A program made the translations under genes and the position numbers. From assembly GCA_022650455.1 (NCBI GenBank), contig JALCPO010000001.1:62001-126000 (forward strand): DNA of 64,000 nucleotides, given 5' to 3'. This DNA is from Oscillospiraceae bacterium. Its GTDB lineage: Bacteria > Bacillota > Clostridia > Oscillospirales > Acutalibacteraceae. Of this stretch, positions 59,977 to 64,000 are shown one piece after another (position 1 is the first letter of the stretch; each line of letters begins with the position of its first letter). The notes beneath the pieces are model-generated. The model saw only the letters and a list, made by a program, of their open reading frames with translations. It was not told the origin of the DNA and made no database searches.

Positions 59977-60920
59977 ATGGGATTATCGTGATGGACAAGC
60001 CCGCCGGGTTCACGTCGTTCGACGTGGTGGCCGTAATGCGCGGGGTCTGCCGGGAACGGAAGGTCGGGCACACCGGGACGCTGGACCCGATGGCCACGGG
60101 CGTGCTGCCCCTGCTTCTGGGGACGGCCACGCGGGCGCTCTCCCTGCTGGAGGACACGGGCAAGGAGTACGAGGCCGGGTTCCGGCTCGGGGCTGCCACC
60201 GATACGCAGGACAGCACGGGCAAAGTGATCGCCCGGAGCGAAAAAAAAGCCGCGCGCAGCGGGGTGGAAGCCGCGCTGCCCCGGTTCCGGGGAGGGATTT
60301 TGCAGACGCCGCCGATGTATTCCGCCGTGAGTGTGAACGGCAGGCGGCTTTACGACCTGGCCCGGCGGGGGATCGAGGTGGAGCGCGCGAAGCGCCCGGT
60401 AACGGTTTCCCGGCTGGAGCTGACGGAGTTTGACGAGGCCGCGCAGTCCGGCCGGCTGTCGGTCGCCTGCTCGAAAGGGACTTATGTCCGCACGCTCTGC
60501 GCCGACCTGGGGGAGGCGCTCGGCACTTACGGCTTCATGACTTCGCTCCGCCGCACCCGGGCTTCCGGTTTTTCCCTTTCCGACGCCGTCACGCTGGAGC
60601 AGGCGAAGAAGCTCGGGGCGGAAGGCATCCTCGGCCGGCTGTTGCCCGTGGAGTCCTTGTTTTCCGGCCTTCCGGCGCTCCGCGTTTCAACGGCGCAGGC
60701 GGTCCGTTTCAGCAACGGCGGCGCCCTGGAGCTCCGCCGCACCGCGCTGCGCTCCGAACGGCCGCCGGAGGGCGCGCGGTACCGCGTCTGCCAGCCCGAC
60801 GGCGTGTTCCTGGGCCTGGGCGAAGTCGAAGGGAACGATCTGCGCGTGCTGCGCCTGTTTCTTCGGCCTTCTCTTTGCAAAGACAAGGCCGCTCAAAAGC
60901 CGGAGGGGATCCGCAAATGA
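59973..60920 (+). CDS. truB: tRNA pseudouridine-55 synthase
   Basis: 315 residues. GHTGTLDPMATGVLPLLLG carries the catalytic Asp. Also MDKPAGFTSFDVV, MYSAVSVNGRRLYDLAR and KGTYVRTLCADLG. The C-terminal part (about 235-305) includes a PUA-like region. It converts U55 in the tRNA T-loop. The start overlaps the nrnA stop and its own stop overlaps ribF. Confidence 0.97.
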   Translation: MNGIIVMDKPAGFTSFDVVAVMRGVCRERKVGHTGTLDPMATGVLPLLLGTATRALSLLEDTGKEYEAGFRLGAATDTQDSTGKVIARSEKKAARSGVEAALPRFRGGILQTPPMYSAVSVNGRRLYDLARRGIEVERAKRPVTVSRLELTEFDEAAQSGRLSVACSKGTYVRTLCADLGEALGTYGFMTSLRRTRASGFSLSDAVTLEQAKKLGAEGILGRLLPVESLFSGLPALRVSTAQAVRFSNGGALELRRTALRSERPPEGARYRVCQPDGVFLGLGEVEGNDLRVLRLFLRPSLCKDKAAQKPEGIRK

Positions 60921-61852
60921 AAGTTTACCATGATCTTACGCCTTCCGAGGGGGAAAGCGCCGTGGCGCTCGGCAGCTTCGACGGGCTGCACCTCGGCCAC
61001 CGCCGGGTGATCTCCCTCGCGCTGGAAGGCGCCGGGAAGGGCCTGGTTCCCACCGTGCTGACCTTTGCCGAAAACCCCAAGCTCCGCGGGAACGGGGAGT
61101 TCGGGGGCCTTCTGCTTGCTCCGGAGGAGAAAATCCGTCTGCTGGAGCGGATGGGCGTCGGCCAGCTTTACCTGCTCGATTTCGACGCGGTGAAGGACCT
61201 TTCCCCCGAGGCTTTCGTCGCCGGCATCCTCGAAGGAACCTGCCGGGCGAAAAGAGCCTGCTGCGGCTTCAACTATACGTTCGGGCGCGGCGGGACGGCG
61301 GGAAGCGCCGACCTGCGCAGGCTGTGCGCCGGGCGGGGGATCGAGGCCGCGGTGGCCGGTCCCGTCCTGGCGGACGGTACGCCGGTGAGCTCCACCCGCA
61401 TCCGCGGGCTGATCGCGAACGGCCGCACCGAGGAGGCGGCCCGCCTGCTGGGCAGGCCGTTCGGCTATGAGTCGGCGGTGATCCCGGGGCGCAGGCTGGG
61501 GCGCAGGCTCGGCACGCCGACCTTGAACCAGAAGGTGCCGGAGGAGTTCGTGCGGCCGAGGTTCGGCGTCTATGCGTCCGCCGTCACGGTGGGACGAAAA
61601 ACGTACTGCGGCGTAACCGACGTGGGCGTCAAGCCCACGGTGGGGTCGTCCTGCGTCCTCGCCGAGACGTGGATGCCCGGCTACACCGGCCCCGACCTGT
61701 ACGGCCGCACGGTCCGCGTCGGCCTGCTGAAATTCCTGCGCCCGGAGCGCAGGTTCCCCGGCCTGGATGAGCTGCGGGAGGAGATCCGCCGCAACGGCAG
61801 GCAGGCCGCGGAATATTTCCGGAAAAATCATCCTTTCCCCGGCGAAGGGTGA
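60917..61852 (+). CDS. ribF: Bifunctional riboflavin kinase / FAD synthetase
   Basis: 311 residues. The N-terminal FMN adenylyltransferase domain has GSFDGLHLGHRRVI and SSTRIRGLIANG. The C-terminal riboflavin kinase domain shows GTPTLNQKVPEEFVRPRFGVYA (usual GxPTAN) and FLRPERRF. It makes FMN then FAD. Overlaps truB by four bases; last gene before the rpsO promoter. Confidence 0.96.
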   Translation: MKVYHDLTPSEGESAVALGSFDGLHLGHRRVISLALEGAGKGLVPTVLTFAENPKLRGNGEFGGLLLAPEEKIRLLERMGVGQLYLLDFDAVKDLSPEAFVAGILEGTCRAKRACCGFNYTFGRGGTAGSADLRRLCAGRGIEAAVAGPVLADGTPVSSTRIRGLIANGRTEEAARLLGRPFGYESAVIPGRRLGRRLGTPTLNQKVPEEFVRPRFGVYASAVTVGRKTYCGVTDVGVKPTVGSSCVLAETWMPGYTGPDLYGRTVRVGLLKFLRPERRFPGLDELREEIRRNGRQAAEYFRKNHPFPGEG

Positions 61853-61854
61853 TG

Positions 61855-61883
61855 TTTACAAAACAGAATGCCTGTGCTATACT
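61855..61883 (+). promoter_or_regulatory. rpsO promoter
   Basis: TTTACA, 17 bases, TATACT. The 100-base leader that follows contains CCCC/GGGG pairings (61897-61940) that could fold into an S15 autoregulatory structure. Confidence 0.75.
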
Positions 61884-61986
61884 ATTGCATATTGTACCCC
61901 TTTCGCGGTTCAGGGGAATGCCCCAGCGGGGATTTCACCGGCCCTGTTCTGCGTCTGCGGGAATTTAAAAAAGGTGGAAAAGTACG

Positions 61987-62250
61987 ATGCTGAAAGAAGA
62001 AAAGACCGCCATTATCAAGGAGTACGCCCGGCATGAGGGCGACACCGGTTCCCCGGAAGTACAGATCGCCGTGCTGACCAGCCGCATCAACGCGCTGACC
62101 GAGCACCTCAAGGCCCACAAGAAAGACCATCACTCCCGCCGCGGCCTGCTCAAAATGGTCGGCCAGAGGCGCAGCCTGTTGAATTATCTTCAGAACAACG
62201 ATATTGAACGCTACCGCGCGATTATTGAAAAACTGGGAATCCGCAAGTAA
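61987..62250 (+). CDS. rpsO: 30S ribosomal protein S15
   Basis: 87 residues. [47 protein letters not shown] and RRSLLNYL are diagnostic (quoted in part: [26 protein letters not shown]). It binds the central domain of 16S rRNA and often its own leader. It is followed by a terminator and pnp, the universal rpsO-pnp order. Confidence 0.98.
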   Translation: MLKEEKTAIIKEYARHEGDTGSPEVQIAVLTSRINALTEHLKAHKKDHHSRRGLLKMVGQRRSLLNYLQNNDIERYRAIIEKLGIRK

Positions 62251-62260
62251 TGTTGCAGGA

Positions 62261-62298
62261 AAAGGCAGGCGGCGATGCCGTCTGCCTTTCGCCTTTTT
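62261..62298 (+). terminator. Terminator or processing hairpin between rpsO and pnp
   Basis: AAAGGCAG-g-CGGC / GCCG-t-CTGCCTTT, then CGCCTTTTT. It would give partial termination before pnp. Confidence 0.75.
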
Positions 62299-62425
62299 CC
62301 GTTGACCCCGGACGCGCGCGGGACTTAGCAGTGAAACGGGCGCCCTTTTCCGCGAGGACGCCGGTTTTATTGCTAAACCTGCCGCATCCTGCAGATACTA
62401 TTTTCAGAATACGGAGGAGAAAGCA

Positions 62426-64000
62426 ATGTTTGAAAATTACAGAGTCTTTAAGACCGACTTTGCGGGCCGCCCCCTGACGATCGAAACCGGCAAGATGGCG
62501 CAGCTTGCGAACGGCGAATGCCTTGTCCGCTACGGCGAGACCGTGGTGCACGTGGCGGCCACCGCCTCGGCCAAGCCGCGCGAAGGCGTGGGCTATTTCC
62601 CGCTTTCGGTCGATTTTGAGGAGAAGCTTTACTCGGTGGGCAAGATCCCGGGTTCCTACCTCAAACGGGAAGGACGCCCGACGGACAAGGCGATCCTGAC
62701 CGCGCGCCTGATCGACCGCCCGATCCGTCCGCTGTTCCCGAAGGACATGCGCAACGACGTTTCCGTCGTCTGCACCGTGATGAGCGTCGACCACAACTGC
62801 CCGCCCGACATTGCGGCGATGGTCGGCACATCCATCGCGCTCAGCATTTCCGACATTCCGTGGAACGGCCCGATCTCCGGCGTTTCCGTGGGGTATGTGG
62901 ACGGCGAGTACGTCATTAACCCGGATTCCGAGCAGCGCAAAAAATCGAAAATGGCCGTGACGGTCGCTTCCACCGATTCCCGCATCGCCATGATCGAGGC
63001 CGGCGCGGACGAGATCCCGGACGACGTCATGTACGGCGGCATCATGGCGGGCCACAAGGCAAACCAGGCTATCATCGAGTTCATCAAAGGCATCCGGCAG
63101 GACATCGGCAAGAAAAAATTCTGTTACCCGAGCGATGCGCCGGACGAGGACATGTGGAACACCATCAAGGAGTTCGCCCTGGAAGACATCCGCCAGGCGC
63201 TCGACACCGACGACAAAAAGGTCCGCGACGAACGCCTTCTCCCCATTTACGAGAAGGTGCACGAAAAGTTTGACGAGACCTACCCCGACCAGGAAGCCAG
63301 AATCGACGAATGTCTGTATAAAACCCAGAAGTATGTGGTGCGCCGCTGGCTTCTGGACGAGCAGAAGCGCGTTGACGGCCGGAAGATGGACGAGATCCGC
63401 CCGCTCGCCGCGGAAGTGGGCATTCTCCCGCGCGCCCACGGCTCGGGGCTGTTCACCCGCGGCCAGACGCAGGTGCTCACCGCCGCGACCCTCGGCTCGC
63501 TCGACGACGAGCAGACCTTCGACGGAATCGACGAGCAGGAGACCAAGCGCTATATCCATCAGTACAACATGCCGTCCTACTCCGTGGGCGACACAAGGCC
63601 GAGCCGCGGCCCGGGGCGCCGCGAAATCGGCCACGGGGCCCTCGCCGAGCGCGCGCTGGCCCCGGTTATCCCGTCGGTCGACGAGTTCCCGTACGCGATG
63701 CGCCTCGTTTCGGAGGTCCTCTCCTCCAACGGCTCCACCTCGCAGGCTTCCATCTGCGGCTCCACGCTGGCCCTGATGGACGCGGGCGTCCCGATCAAGG
63801 CCCCGGTGGCCGGCATTTCCTGCGGCCTGATTACCGAGGGCGAGCGCTGGATGACGATGGTGGACATCCAGGGCCTGGAGGACTTCTTCGGAGACATGGA
63901 CTTCAAGGTGGCGGGGACCCATGCGGGCATCACCGCCATCCAGATGGACCTCAAGATCAGCGGCCTTACGCCGGAGATGATCAAGGAAGCCCTTTACAAA
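62426..64000 (+). CDS. pnp: Polyribonucleotide nucleotidyltransferase (PNPase), N-terminal part (cut by window edge)
   Basis: 525 codons are visible and the frame is open at the right edge; the full protein is about 700 residues, ending in KH and S1 domains outside the window. The first RNase PH domain (ENYRVFKTDFAGRPLTIETGK, DRPIRPLFPK), the helical linker and the second RNase PH domain (GLFTRGQTQVL, RREIGHGALAERALAPVIP, SSNGSTSQASICGSTLALMDAGVPI) are present. It degrades RNA 3'-5' by phosphorolysis. The start at 62426 follows GGAGGA. Confidence 0.97.
   Translation, partial: MFENYRVFKTDFAGRPLTIETGKMAQLANGECLVRYGETVVHVAATASAKPREGVGYFPLSVDFEEKLYSVGKIPGSYLKREGRPTDKAILTARLIDRPIRPLFPKDMRNDVSVVCTVMSVDHNCPPDIAAMVGTSIALSISDIPWNGPISGVSVGYVDGEYVINPDSEQRKKSKMAVTVASTDSRIAMIEAGADEIPDDVMYGGIMAGHKANQAIIEFIKGIRQDIGKKKFCYPSDAPDEDMWNTIKEFALEDIRQALDTDDKKVRDERLLPIYEKVHEKFDETYPDQEARIDECLYKTQKYVVRRWLLDEQKRVDGRKMDEIRPLAAEVGILPRAHGSGLFTRGQTQVLTAATLGSLDDEQTFDGIDEQETKRYIHQYNMPSYSVGDTRPSRGPGRREIGHGALAERALAPVIPSVDEFPYAMRLVSEVLSSNGSTSQASICGSTLALMDAGVPIKAPVAGISCGLITEGERWMTMVDIQGLEDFFGDMDFKVAGTHAGITAIQMDLKISGLTPEMIKEALYK

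Overview
This 64 kb window reads as one chromosomal segment of a GC-rich, endospore-forming Firmicute, most likely a clostridial (Oscillospirales-type) bacterium. Four things point there. Spore genes are scattered through it (gpr, spoIIP, spoVAE, spoVT, a gerKA-KC-KB receptor operon). Heat shock is of the HrcA/CIRCE type. Shine-Dalgarno sites are strong and TTG starts are frequent. The gene orders rpsT / gpr-spoIIP-lepA-hemW-hrcA-grpE-dnaK-dnaJ and rimP-nusA-ylxR-ylxQ-infB-rbfA-nrnA-truB-ribF-rpsO-pnp are classical for the phylum. I see no insertion sequence, prophage, CRISPR array, rRNA or tRNA. Both ends cut genes: a choloylglycine-hydrolase-family C-terminus on the left and pnp on the right.

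Layout. 0-8 kb: bile-salt-hydrolase-like gene end, a 57-codon ORF, hisC (-), a TVP38 membrane protein, the ilvB-ilvN-ilvC branched-chain amino acid operon behind a palindromic operator candidate, a DUF975 membrane protein and an unknown coiled-coil protein. 8-11.3 kb (-): pstS-pstC-pstA phosphate importer behind a multi-copy Pho-box array, without pstB. 11.4-17 kb (-): hrcA-grpE-dnaK-dnaJ with CIRCE, plus a candidate small RNA on the + strand. 17-24.5 kb: hemW, lepA, two unknown membrane proteins, spoIIP, gpr, rpsT (+) and a lone spoVAE. 24.5-32.8 kb: HAD phosphatase, flavodoxin, CpXC-asnB, an unknown acidic-tail protein and the galK-galT-galE Leloir operon. 32.9-37 kb: gerK germination receptor operon. 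37-44.7 kb: secA, a glycosyltransferase-like gene, a GntR-RCK_C (BusR-like) regulator divergent from DAHP synthase, and BirA-controlled bioY with a DUF1284 gene. 45-48.8 kb: rplM-rpsI, a DUF348/G5/3D cell-wall protein and rpe. 48.8-52.4 kb: an Rnf-like C-D-E-A gene set and a Nudix hydrolase. 52.5-64 kb: a lipoprotein, spoVT and the long translation / RNA-maturation operon.

The most unusual item is the Rnf-like set at 48796-51997. It encodes homologues of RnfC, RnfD, RnfE and RnfA but no RnfG or RnfB. The four cysteines that hold the intramembrane [2Fe-2S] cluster in Rnf/NQR are replaced by Tyr, Ser, Ser and Thr. The flavin/nucleotide motifs of RnfC are eroded, while both of its [4Fe-4S] motifs survive. 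Other items worth attention are a perfect BirA operator with no biotin gene behind it, a 32-bp palindrome that spans the aroF promoter, the Pho-box array, and a probable CU-rich small RNA beside hrcA.
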